64,000 bases of DNA from NCBI GenBank assembly GCA_035041965.1, contig JAPYMA010001308.1, positions 62,001-126,000 of the forward strand, in the 5' to 3' direction. This DNA is from Anisakis pegreffii (Eukaryota; Nematoda; Chromadorea; Rhabditida; Anisakidae). This document shows, in pieces, positions 38,172-48,144 of the stretch. Both the position numbers and the translations under genes were made by a program. The first letter of the stretch is position 1, and every line of letters begins with the position of its first letter. The notes below the pieces were generated by a model. It was not told the DNA's origin, searched no databases, and saw only the letters and a program-made list of their open reading frames with translations.

Positions 38172-41100
38172 CTATGGGTGATTTCTGGTTGACGATTGGA
38201 CGTGGTGACGCTGTTTGAGCAAAACAAATACGGCCGTTGCAGTTGTGGTTGCAATCATCAGCGTGATGAGGCTTCCAATAATGATAGCTGATAGTCGTGG
38301 AAGGCAGACCTAAAATCGAGCAAACTTAACCTAGATATCGATAGTTTTCTTGGGCAAACTGCTTGCTTCAACCTGCACTTCGGGTAATCTTCCGAATTAC
38401 CATCCCCCCCCCCCACCTCATCCATATGGTATACATCGGAAAAAAGTTCCTCAAAGAATTTTTCACACATTCTCATTTCTGACACAAATTACAACAAGTT
38501 GATCATCTGAAAAAGCGAGCATCACATCAAGTGCACTCACATTTTCTTTAGCTTTCCGGCTGTCCCAGTTGACTCGACGACTATCCAAGGAAGCTGCTGA
38601 AAATTGAGAAAGCATTTTCATTCATTTATCATTACAGCAGAATTTTTCTTCAGTAAACGAAACGCTAGACTCATTGTCAAAATGAACTGACTAACATCGC
38701 TCGGAAAAATCCTGCACATCAACGGACTGTGCCGCAACATCCACATCCAAAGGGAATGGACGTTTCGTATCCCGGGAGTCCCTCAGTGAATATCTCAAAC
38801 AGAAACTATTCGTTAACGCTGGATTGAGTTATCGATTGCAATGCATATGTTCCTCAATCACTGAACAACTATCAAATGATCACTTATAAATGTGAAGTCA
38901 GGAGGAGATTGTGTAGTTTGTAATATGAGGTTCAGGTGAAATCAAATATTGATTCGTTCTTGTTGATCACTTATCACTTCAGGTGAAATGATCATAGGAG
39001 TGAAATTCTGCAACAAACCTTTCATTTTCTTTCGAACTTGCTTTATTTTTATTCACTTTGAAGTTAGCCTCTGTTTGAATCACAAGACCATCATCTGCGT
39101 TCACCTCGTCCAGTTCGTCAGTTGCTTTCCACGACTCTTCTGCCCTCTAATTTACGGAATTCTTGAGTTCCCTTGACTTTGTTATCGTATCTTTGAGAAG
39201 AATCGATGGAAAAATCCAATGGAATTGAATTATTTCAGAGAATGACCAAAAAGACAACTCCTTCCTTCTTATGTGATCTCCGTTGGGGTTAAGATACTGA
39301 GCAAAGAACATTAAGATGCGCTCACACATCCTATTGGTACCAGAAGAAAAAGTATGCGAGGAAATCCAACAAACACTGCGGATGGTAATAAAATGCACAG
39401 AAATGTGATTTAAAAAAGCTGAACGAAAATATGATAAAGTGATAAAAATACGATAAAAGATATATGATAAAGTATGTAAAAGTAATAAAAAACAGAATAT
39501 GATAAAAGTGATCTAAAGCACAGATAAAATAAAAAGCTGAACGAAAATTGAATCTCGTGAAGGGAATTACATTAGCCGAAATATCTTCAAAAACGAAACG
39601 AGAGTGGCTGCGAGAATGGTGAATCTTGATTCTGAGTATTGCATTGATAGAAGTCACACAGAACAATGACTTATTGCATGAATTGGATATCGCAAACTGT
39701 TTCTAGCTAAAAGAGTTATCATGGCGTAAATGAAAGCTTACATTCTGGTAATTGATACGCTCACGGTTTCCTTGCAAAGCCATAGAGGTGGATGAGAGGA
39801 AACCATTGTCCAAAAGATCAAGTGGATATCCCGATCTCATATTAACAGTGACATCAATCTCTGCTGGTGTTATTGAGGTTGATGCATCAATTGTGGCCAT
39901 TCCATCAGTCCTTGTCATCGAAGTCGGTGATATTTCTGGTCCACGATAACACGAATCTGATGTTCTCTTCAAAAATTTTAGTGATATTTACGCAAAATCA
40001 GACAGCAGCAATCGAGTATTATGGACTTACGATTCACAAAGCCATATCTTAACACTGTAATAATTCTTTAGATTTACGCCCTTTAAATAAGTAAAATTTG
40101 CTGCCGTGCGAGTTCCATAACACTCTTCAGTTTAAGTCAGTGCTCTCCACATTCGACTGCTCCATTATCCTTTTTAATGATCTGGCAGGCCGCCGTTATC
40201 CCCCTTCCTCCTTCCACTGACAGAAGAATTTACTATTTCCACGTATAATGTCGGCAACAAACGGAAAACCGGTCCGGAAATTACTCAGCGGCGTGAACGA
40301 AATTAGTTTTCTGATTGCATGAAAAGCTATTGTCTGTCACACCCTCACTCCAAACTGATTCAGATGGATTCTCATTCTTTTCAGACGTGTTGTATTCACT
40401 CGCATAGCTATTACATGAGAATAACGTTCTATTGATGAGTTATTCTCATTCACATTCGTCTCATTTCACTTCACAGTTCGAATCAATTTCTTATTCTGTA
40501 GTATATACTATTTACTGGATACGTTGACGAGTGTTGACAACAGAAATCAACAATACAGCAATCGAATGCTATTGCTCAACAACATTCGACAGTCAAATGA
40601 TCCGTTATGGAGTGTATTTAAAAGAATGAGAATTTGACTTTAATTGTTGAATGAAATGAATGAGAAATTAGCAGAAGAGAACACTTTTGGTGATAACAGT
40701 TATGAGAGCGATTTAAACATCAAGGAAAAGAATGAAAACCGTGTTAAAACGAATGAAAACCCAGTTAGGCCTGAACGAGCTAATGATACTCACAAAATAG
40801 AAGAATGTTGCTATCAACTAACCGCATTTACATATTCAAATTAAAAAACACCATCACAGTGGCATTTTATCATAACATAACTAATACTAACTGCACGAAA
40901 TACTAATTTCCCGACCCCCTCCATTACCCTTGATAACTCCAAATAACCTGAAATGCGTAACTTCACCTCTTGTGAGTACCACTGGTTTAAGTGCTACACT
41001 TGCTTTCTCTTATGAACAAACTCAGCGGAAATTTGGGATTCCCCGTCACCTGACAATGTCCATTGCGAAGTTCGAGCCGTATCTGACAACTGAAGAAAAG

Positions 41101-43151
41101 AGTGGGTCGATCGGCGAATTTGAACACATACGACTCTTGTCCGGCTGACATATGATCAATGTATTCCAAGTCGTTCATCAAATACCGATCTGTTGAGCAT
41201 CTGAATGTGAACAGACCGAAATTTGACAAGGAAATTCCATATGATGAATGGAAAGCATTGTAAATTTGCAGTGCTTACTGAATCACAATGATTATTACTG
41301 ATTGCTAATGATTATTGCGATAATTAAAACTATTACTAATTAGTAATAATTATTGTGACTATTGCACTGACCCTTTTTCATCCAATATTTTCTGTTCCAT
41401 GCCCTGTCCATCGTCCACACTACACGAGTGTACAGTCATACAGTAGGCATTCTCATTTTCACCTTGGCATGTCCATTTATGATATACTCTATCACCAACT
41501 GCTGCGTATTTTACCAGTTCTTCGTCGAATCTATTTCTCGTCACCTGAATACATTCAAGGTACGAACTCTGTTTTGAAAATACTTGCTATTGGGGTTTAT
41601 TACCTAAGGGTGAAGCTGAAACTGAAACAAAAATGAGAACTCTTCTTGAGCAGATCGAACACTCACTTCATATTTGCAGGTGGGCACCAGTACTTCGTCA
41701 TCAACTTCTTCTTGTGGCACATACAGCTCTGTAGTCGGTAATGAGCTGAATTTAAGTTTAGTAATTGATCTCTTTTGGTGATCTGATCATCAAATCAATT
41801 GGACATTGGTCAGGCAAAATCAATTAGCAATGAATTAAACGATAACGGTGTACCTGATGTGCAAAGAGTGTGATACTCTGTAATCTGCTTCTATGTAGAA
41901 GCACTTAATATGGAATGCTTTGTCGACTTTTGTGAGAAAAATACGATGAAACATAACGATGACTGTTGTTTCAACCATCATACCCCGGGGATTAACCTCA
42001 AAATGAAAACGTTTTCATCAATAAAATCAACAGAGAACTGTCAAGATTTAACGAGTTATATTATTGCTCAGGCTTAGACTGTGAGTATACTCAATTACAC
42101 ACAGCAAGATTATTATATTCGACGTTTCTTGATAGAGTCGGCTCTGAGAGATCGTAGAAATACGCACATACATCAACCACTACATGAGATATCCTACATA
42201 TTGGAGTGTTCGTGACAAACTCGCTACCACATACGACTTCAGAAAGCTCGCTACTACATACTTAATGCCTTGATGCCCAAGATTCTAGCTAGAGTCTTGG
42301 GCATGAGGGCATTGAAAGCTAAGAATGTTTTCAAAGCGAGAATACTAAGGTATGATGACAGTTCGCCTAGATATGGATTCTCCTGATCCAGAAGTTATTA
42401 AAATCCACACCAGATTTTTCAACCTTTGCTTTCAAGTTAGAATTTTTACCATTCTTTTACGACGAAGCCCACAGCCACTGTTGAATGAAACTTGAAAGTC
42501 GATCTCCCATTCCACTGCATCACCAGTCTGTCGGCATTCCTCCTTCTGTAATCAACAACACCAAGAGTCCATACTGATGCGAAAATGCATTCACAGACTG
42601 GCAATTTCCTGATACAATAGGTTAAATCTGCTTGCGATGAATAACAAAATCATCTGATGCATTAGAAATCGAGTACCACATCGAATAAAACTCAGATTCC
42701 AGGAACCAACCTATCAACAGATATACTGACTAGTGAAAACGGCTCCGTGCGAGTGAAACAACTAACTTGGAAGAAACCTTTCGTGTAAATATTCCCATAG
42801 AATGGATTTTTTGTCGTTATTGAAACCGATATGAGACTGTCAGCACAGGTTACAACTGGTGTTTCTGAAGTAAGCAACTATTTGATGTCTTGAGAAGAGC
42901 TTATAAAATTTCGATTGAAGCAAAATCCTGGAGAGTCTTCATACAACATGTTGGCAACGACATTTTCTAAACGCATATTGTGCTCATCTGCGAAAAGTTA
43001 TCAATGAAATCGGAAAATTTGGTGCTGAAATATTCTCACCTGTTATGCCATTATCTATGGTTACGGCGATGATGCATGCCGTTTTTAGGGAGAACATAAT
43101 GAACAGGTTCAGGAGCATTGCTTGCGAACAAATTAAACACGGAATATTCAT
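38172..43151 (-). CDS. cuticlin-like ZP-domain transmembrane protein, complete
   Basis: Eleven exons keep phase: 43151-43040, 42864-42767, 42545-42450, 41996-41854, 41745-41667, 41544-41372, 41200-41050, 39966-39765, 38818-38696, 38596-38541 and 38309-38172 (stop), giving 456 residues. The N-terminus is a signal peptide (FIMFSLKTACIIAVTI). A ZP domain fills about residues 38-284. Its ZP-N half has VTCADSLISV, IYTKGFF and CGLRRKRM. VNPRGMM and CFYIEADYRV follow, then the ZP-C half with PTCKYE, VYHKWTC, CSVDDGQG and FKFADRPTLFFSC. All are typical of nematode cuticlins. A basic DTKR site lies at 368-371, where the family is usually cleaved. The last exon is a membrane anchor (VCLPRLSAIIIGSLITLM) with a short tail. 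Such proteins are secreted by the epidermis and build cuticle structures such as alae or sheath matrix. An upstream ATG at 43175 is also in frame. The exon 8 donor (GTGAGC) was chosen for phase; a second donor lies at 39741. Intron 7 hosts a dispersed repeat. Confidence 0.92.
40312..40984 (-). repeat. dispersed repeat, copy B, inside a cuticlin intron
   Basis: Reverse-complement relative of 4328-5029, sharing both edges and most of the interior with moderate divergence. It lies wholly within the intron between exons 7 and 8 of the cuticlin-like gene, 65 bp from the exon 7 donor. It lacks the fold-back and the 18 bp array seen at copy A. Confidence 0.75.
42264..42313. repeat. long imperfect hairpin in a cuticlin intron
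   Basis: An inner stem of 13 bp (42274-42286 with 42291-42303, one mismatch that is G:U in RNA, 4 nt loop) is extended, past 4 nt internal loops, by a 6 bp outer stem (42264-42269 with 42308-42313). It lies in the intron between exons 3 and 4. Confidence 0.8.
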
Positions 43152-43211
43152 ATCGTTTGGAATACTCTTGTTCATTGAACTAGTCTAATCGTGACAAAGT
43201 TTCACTTTTAA

Positions 43212-43216
43212 ATAAC
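43212..43216. repeat. target-site duplication, left copy
   Basis: ATAAC here matches ATAAC at 48070-48074, directly flanking both ends of the LTR element. Confidence 0.85.
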
Positions 43217-43614
43217 TGTTGGTGATTTTGATTGCGACTGCTTGTGATGTTGGCTGTATTGTTGGTGCGAAGGCGACGATTAACAATTTAGTTTATCCAC
43301 ACAAATAAATGAAGACGATAATAACGGTTGAATACAGTGAAGATGGTTGAGTGAGGAGAGATGCCGATGATGGCTCATAAACAACAGCAACACTGGATAC
43401 ACGAACAACACACTAACTGACTAATACGGAGGAACTGATGTAACTACACTGAACTACTTATATAGTCATTGAGATTGGCTGATTACGAAACGATGGTTAC
43501 GAATTGCCAATGATGGTGAGAGAACACATGATATGCAAAGCACTATAGACAGATATACAAGAAACCGTAAACAATAAACAAAAGATCACCGGTTTATCAC
43601 AACATGATCCTTCA
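43217..43614 (-). repeat. 3' LTR
   Basis: 398 bp; ends TG...CA in element orientation. It differs from the 5' LTR at one position (43591 versus 48046) in the first 360 bp, then at about 11 of the last 38. Confidence 0.93.
43458..43464 (-). promoter_or_regulatory. TATA-like box of the 3' LTR
   Basis: TATATAA on the minus strand. The same box is in the 5' LTR at 47913-47919. In the 3' LTR it points towards the cuticlin start codon about 310 bp downstream. Confidence 0.5.
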
Positions 43615-43625
43615 CCTCCACCCTT
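43615..43625 (-). promoter_or_regulatory. polypurine tract
   Basis: AAGGGTGGAGG immediately precedes the 3' LTR, the place where plus-strand DNA synthesis is primed. It overlaps the gag-pol stop codon. Confidence 0.8.
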
Positions 43626-46600
43626 AATTTGTGTCTGGGCTGAATCGAATGGTTGGTCTGCGTGATCGTTGAGGATATCGTCTTACTGGAGTTTCGGGAG
43701 TTGTATCGCTTTGCGGTGATGATTGAGTTTGAGCTGTTGGGAGTACCTCATCCCATTCGAAGTCGTTCGATGATTGCGGTTTGAGTATAGATCTTCGTCT
43801 GAGTTGATTCTGATGACGTTTGACCACATTCCCATCCGCTAATGTTACCAAATACACAAGAGAGCCGATTTTCTGTTTGATGGTTGCAGGTATCCATTTA
43901 ATTCGTTTAGTTCCTTGATTCACAGTGATCCATACTTTGTCTGCGACATTGAACTTCGATAATTGCGTGCGATGGCTTCTGCGAGGATTGATACTGAACA
44001 TCATTTGTGAGGGCGATGCGTTTGTTGAGGTATGAGGCGTCGTTCGATAAGATCTGAGGAATTTTCTCAGTGCTTCATCATGATTACCATTACCACTTTT
44101 TCCCTCTCTTGCCATTGATTCTTTGAACGATCTGACCATTCTTTCTGCTATGCCATTACTTGCTGGATGATATGGAGGTGCGGTGATGTGCTCGATACCA
44201 TATCTGTTGTAGAATCGTTGCATTTGGTTGCTGTTAAAGGGAGGTCCATTATCCGTGACGATAGTGTCGCAAGTTCCAAAAATGTCGAAGGTTTCTTCCA
44301 GAGCTTTGATGACATTATTAGCAGATGTTTCGTTATTCATTCTCTTGATGACTGGATATTTGGATTTTGCATCAACGATTATGAGCCATTTATCATTCCA
44401 AAATGGACCAGCGAAATCCATGTGTAGTCGAGACCAAACATTTTCGGGTTCTGGCCAACTCTGATATTTCGGTGAGGGAGAACTAGCGAGTGTTTGACAT
44501 GCAACGCATTTTGATACGACGCCCTCGATTTCCTTGTTCATTGTAGGCCACCAACAATAACTCCGTGCGAGTCGTTTCATCTTGACGATTCCTTGATGAG
44601 CATCATGTATGATTGATAGAATGCGTTGTCGTAAGGAAGACGGAATAACCACTTGTTCTCCACGAAATATACATCCATGATTGGTAGACATTTGCATTCT
44701 TTGCTTGAAATAAGATGAGAGTTCGGATTGATCGTTTTTACTGAGTTTTGTAGGCCACGCTGATGATATGAATTTTGTTACACGTTGGAGTATTGGGTCC
44801 TTCCTAGTTTCGTTTCTTATCTGTTCTGCACTGATTGGGCATTGTGATAATGAGAGCATTTGCACACTGTTGATTGTTGATGAGTCAGTGTCAACGAAGT
44901 TCTGATCTGGGCCAACTGGTAGTCTTGATAATGCATCTGCATTTGCGTGCTGTCGAGTATTTCTATACCGAATTGAATAACTGTAGCCACTGAGTGTGAG
45001 CGCCCATCTCTGAAGACGATTTTCAGTTGTGGTTGGTATGCCCTTTTCTGGATGAAAGATCGTGACGAGTGGTTTGTGATCCGTAATTAGCTGGAAATGT
45101 CGGCCAGCAAGATATTGATGAAATTTTTTAACACCGTAGATAATTGCCAGGGCTTCTTTTTCGATCTGGGCGTATTTCTTCTCAGCATCTGATAATGTCT
45201 TGGAAGCGTGGGCAATAGGTTTCTCGGATCCGTCAGGATAGTGATGGAGGATAACTGCTCCAATTCCATAATTTGATGCGTCGGTTGCCAATACGATGGG
45301 TAATTTTGGATTGAAGTGAACGAGGGTGGTTGCGTTTGCCAGTCGTTTCTTCAGGAGTTCAAAAGCCTGTTGACATTCGTTTGACCATTTCCATTTGACT
45401 CCTTTACGTCGTAAGTGATTGAGTGGTGCACATAGCGTTGAGAGATTTGAGATGAAACGACCATAGTAGTTCACTTTCCCCAAGAAAGCTTCGACGTCTT
45501 TGACTGTTTGTGGAGTTGGTATGTTCAGGATAGCGCTGACACGACTGATATCAGGTGATTTTCCATGACGGTTGATTTTATAACCCAGGTAGGTGACTTC
45601 TCGTTGGAAGAATGAGCACTTGTTTAATCGACATCGGAAACCAAATTCGCTGATTCGAGAAAGTACTTGTTCCAGCACATATAGGTGTTCTTGTTCATTA
45701 CTTCCAGTGATGATAATGTCGTCGAGATATGCTGCACAATGTGGGATTCTGACTAGCATTTGATCCATGATGCCTTGAAATATAGCAGCAGCATTTGAAA
45801 TTCCAAACGGCATTCGTTTATATCGATAAAGACCATTAGGAGTGTTTATGACTAGTGATGCTTGACTTTCTTCATCCAGTTCTACTTGGAGGTAAGCGTC
45901 AGCCAAATCTATCCTTGAGAATAATTCTCCTCCGTTGAGTTTGGCGAATAGTTCTTCCACTGATGGTATAGGATATTGATCAACATCCATGTATCTGTTT
46001 ACGGTAACTTTGAAATCACCACATACGCGGATCTTTCCATTTGATTTCTTTACCGCTACAATAGGAGCTGCCCACTGTGATGTTTTGATTCGTTCAACGA
46101 TGCCAGCTTTTTCACTTCTTTCCAATTCATCTTTCACAGCATCCAGATATGCAAACGGGATCGGACGAGGTTTGAAGAACTTCGGTACAGCATCAGGCCT
46201 GAGTTGAATATGCGCCTTGACTTTTGTACAATGCCCGAGTTGATCCGCGAATATTGATCGATATTTACATAGGAGTTGATCTAACGTTGCTTTGTCATAT
46301 GATGACTGGATGCTATTGACTGGAGTCGCGGTACCGAGGACAAGTTGGTTGAGGTCGATGTGGAGTTTTCTGATCCATTGCAAGCCAATGAGAGCTGTCG
46401 CTTCACAGTTGGTAACGATGATTGGTAGTCTGAATTGTTTGCCGTTATAACTGACGTCTGCTGTGCACTGACCACTGATACTGATAGGTGTGCCATTGTA
46501 CGATTTCAGTTTGATATTTGTCGGCGAGAGTTTTGGGCTGCCAATATTTTTCCATTGACTGATCGGGATGATAGTATTGTTTGCGCCAGTATCCAATTCG

Positions 46601-47571
46601 AATACAATATATTGGCCATTGATCTGGATGCGGACGGAAGCTTTGGTTGCAATTTGATTCACATTCGAGGATACATAACCCAGTTGTTCGACGTTGTTTC
46701 TCTTTCGGCAGGCGCGCTGAATATGACCTTTGTTCTTGCAGTAATTACAGACATGATTTTTGAATCGGCATTCCGGTCGCTGATGTGATGTTGAACCGCA
46801 GGCTTGACACGTGGTAGTATTCTTTACTGATTGCGACGACGTTGAGTATGAGTTGATCTTATGTCGATGGACTGTTGATCGATTTGACTGATGACTGCTT
46901 TGAGAGGTCGATCTGCGTTGGCGCCGTGGAGTTGAACTGTGTTGAACTGCTGTAGAGTTGAAGTGCCGCATTTGATTTGCATTACTGTGCGTGATTTTTG
47001 AAACTTCTTCCATTGAAACTTGAGTTTTGTTGAAGCGAAGAATATCTGATTGAAGTTGTTCTGTGGTGAGAGCGATTCTTTCCGCGTCTTCGAGCTTGGG
47101 GTCGCCTTCTTTCAATAAAAGCTGCCGGATTCGGGAGTCATTAATACCAATCACCAGCATATCGCGTAATGCTCGTTCCAACGGATTGTTTCTTAGTACT
47201 GATGTCGTGAAGCCACATGATTTTGCCTTGTTTCTGAGACGAGTGATGTATTCTGAGACAGATTCGCCATCTTGACGGAAGCAGGTATAGAAGTCGTATG
47301 TTGCAGAAAGAATATTGCGCGTGTCGTCATACCGTTGATCCAGTAATGAGATGAGATCAATGTAAGTGGTAGAAGGATCGGAAAGCTCTTTAGGAGAGAC
47401 GAGCGTTTCCAATAATGCGTAGCTGCGCGCTCCAATCCACGTTAGAAAATAGGCTTTACGCTTTTCTGGCTTTACATCGTAGGCTTCGAAATGAAAGTTT
47501 AGTCTTTGACGATATTGATGCCACTTTTCAGAATCCGGATCGAATATAGGAAATGCAGGAATAGATGCCAT
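43624..47571 (-). CDS. gag-pol: gag-pol polyprotein of the Ty3/gypsy element
   Basis: A single frame of 1315 residues with no stop or frameshift. The capsid-like Gag part is about 1-250. A double zinc knuckle lies at about 255-288; the second is CNYCKNKGHIQRAC (C-x2-C-x4-H-x4-C). The aspartic protease has DTGA at 327-330. Reverse transcriptase runs about 450-630 with the YLDD active site at 615-618. RNase H carries TDAS at 763-766. Integrase has an H2C2 zinc site at 989-1025 and the catalytic residues D1052, D1107 and E1143, giving the D-D35-E spacing. A basic C-terminal region follows (about 1205-1260, QLRRRS end). All catalytic residues are present. The proteins assemble the particle, copy the RNA and integrate the cDNA. 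Gag and Pol being in one frame, without frameshift, is common in this clade. The start is the first ATG, 100 bp after the 5' LTR. Confidence 0.97.
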   Translation of the reverse strand: MASIPAFPIFDPDSEKWHQYRQRLNFHFEAYDVKPEKRKAYFLTWIGARSYALLETLVSPKELSDPSTTYIDLISLLDQRYDDTRNILSATYDFYTCFRQDGESVSEYITRLRNKAKSCGFTTSVLRNNPLERALRDMLVIGINDSRIRQLLLKEGDPKLEDAERIALTTEQLQSDILRFNKTQVSMEEVSKITHSNANQMRHFNSTAVQHSSTPRRQRRSTSQSSHQSNRSTVHRHKINSYSTSSQSVKNTTTCQACGSTSHQRPECRFKNHVCNYCKNKGHIQRACRKRNNVEQLGYVSSNVNQIATKASVRIQINGQYIVFELDTGANNTIIPISQWKNIGSPKLSPTNIKLKSYNGTPISISGQCTADVSYNGKQFRLPIIVTNCEATALIGLQWIRKLHIDLNQLVLGTATPVNSIQSSYDKATLDQLLCKYRSIFADQLGHCTKVKAHIQLRPDAVPKFFKPRPIPFAYLDAVKDELERSEKAGIVERIKTSQWAAPIVAVKKSNGKIRVCGDFKVTVNRYMDVDQYPIPSVEELFAKLNGGELFSRIDLADAYLQVELDEESQASLVINTPNGLYRYKRMPFGISNAAAIFQGIMDQMLVRIPHCAAYLDDIIITGSNEQEHLYVLEQVLSRISEFGFRCRLNKCSFFQREVTYLGYKINRHGKSPDISRVSAILNIPTPQTVKDVEAFLGKVNYYGRFISNLSTLCAPLNHLRRKGVKWKWSNECQQAFELLKKRLANATTLVHFNPKLPIVLATDASNYGIGAVILHHYPDGSEKPIAHASKTLSDAEKKYAQIEKEALAIIYGVKKFHQYLAGRHFQLITDHKPLVTIFHPEKGIPTTTENRLQRWALTLSGYSYSIRYRNTRQHANADALSRLPVGPDQNFVDTDSSTINSVQMLSLSQCPISAEQIRNETRKDPILQRVTKFISSAWPTKLSKNDQSELSSYFKQRMQMSTNHGCIFRGEQVVIPSSLRQRILSIIHDAHQGIVKMKRLARSYCWWPTMNKEIEGVVSKCVACQTLASSPSPKYQSWPEPENVWSRLHMDFAGPFWNDKWLIIVDAKSKYPVIKRMNNETSANNVIKALEETFDIFGTCDTIVTDNGPPFNSNQMQRFYNRYGIEHITAPPYHPASNGIAERMVRSFKESMAREGKSGNGNHDEALRKFLRSYRTTPHTSTNASPSQMMFSINPRRSHRTQLSKFNVADKVWITVNQGTKRIKWIPATIKQKIGSLVYLVTLADGNVVKRHQNQLRRRSILKPQSSNDFEWDEVLPTAQTQSSPQSDTTPETPVRRYPQRSRRPTIRFSPDTN

Positions 47572-47652
47572 TTACGAAAAGTAGAGTGTTGATTGAAGAA
47601 GTGCAGAGAGTTGAACTTGGTGAGAATTGAGATTGTTGAGCGCCGAATAAGT

Positions 47653-47670
47653 TCTGAATCCTGATCGCCA
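47653..47670 (-). promoter_or_regulatory. tRNA primer-binding site
   Basis: TGGCGATCAGGATTCAGA begins one base after the 5' LTR, as expected for pairing with a tRNA 3' end (CCA pairs with TGG). I cannot name the tRNA. A 13 bp version of the junction (CAGTGGCGATCAG) is repeated 21 bp upstream inside the LTR end. Confidence 0.8.
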
Positions 47671-47671
47671 C

Positions 47672-48069
47672 TGTTCGTTTTGCTGATCGCCACTGTTTGT
47701 GGTTTTGGTTGTATTGTTGGTGCGAAGGCGACGATTAACAATTTAGTTTATCCACACAAATAAATGAAGACGATAATAACGGTTGAATACAGTGAAGATG
47801 GTTGAGTGAGGAGAGATGCCGATGATGGCTCATAAACAACAGCAACACTGGATACACGAACAACACACTAACTGACTAATACGGAGGAACTGATGTAACT
47901 ACACTGAACTACTTATATAGTCATTGAGATTGGCTGATTACGAAACGATGGTTACGAATTGCCAATGATGGTGAGAGAACACATGATATGCAAAGCACTA
48001 TAGACAGATATACAAGAAACCGTAAACAATAAACAAAAGATCACCAGTTTATCACAACATGATCCTTCA
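47672..48069 (-). repeat. 5' LTR
   Basis: 398 bp partner of 43217-43614, with TATATAA at 47919-47913. It is followed directly by the primer-binding site, which fixes its inner boundary. Confidence 0.93.
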
Positions 48070-48074
48070 ATAAC
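48070..48074. repeat. target-site duplication, right copy
   Basis: ATAAC, matching 43212-43216. Confidence 0.85.
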
Positions 48075-48144
48075 AATCTCATGAAATGTTTCGCCGAAAA
48101 TTATTCCAGTCATCTATCGGTGTCAATCACGCTGTTGTTGTTAA

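Larger units (their letters stand above)
43217..48069 (-). mobile_element. complete Ty3/gypsy LTR retrotransposon (4853 bp)
   Basis: The element lies on the minus strand between 5 bp ATAAC duplications. Both LTRs are 398 bp (5' LTR 48069-47672, 3' LTR 43614-43217) and run TG to CA. One base after the 5' LTR is an 18 nt primer-binding site starting TGGCGATCAGG. A purine tract (AAGGGTGGAGG) abuts the 3' LTR. One uninterrupted gag-pol frame fills the interior. In the order protease, RT, RNase H, integrase it is Ty3/gypsy (Metaviridae-type); there is no envelope frame. The first 360 bp of the LTRs differ at one base, and the frame is intact, so the insertion is recent and may be competent. The last 38 bp of the LTRs differ at about 11 positions, which is odd (see findings). 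It is co-oriented with, and just upstream of, the cuticlin-like gene. Confidence 0.96.

Noticed and set aside
38258..38485. Minus open frame through an 11-base G run next to the cuticlin 3' end
   Set aside because: Its frame cannot join the membrane-anchor exon. Direct joining of 38541 to 38309 keeps phase, so this frame is intronic.
43255..43614. LTR length of 360 bp
   Set aside because: No target duplication matches those edges. Extending to 398 bp gives ATAAC duplications, TG...CA ends and a primer site one base beyond.
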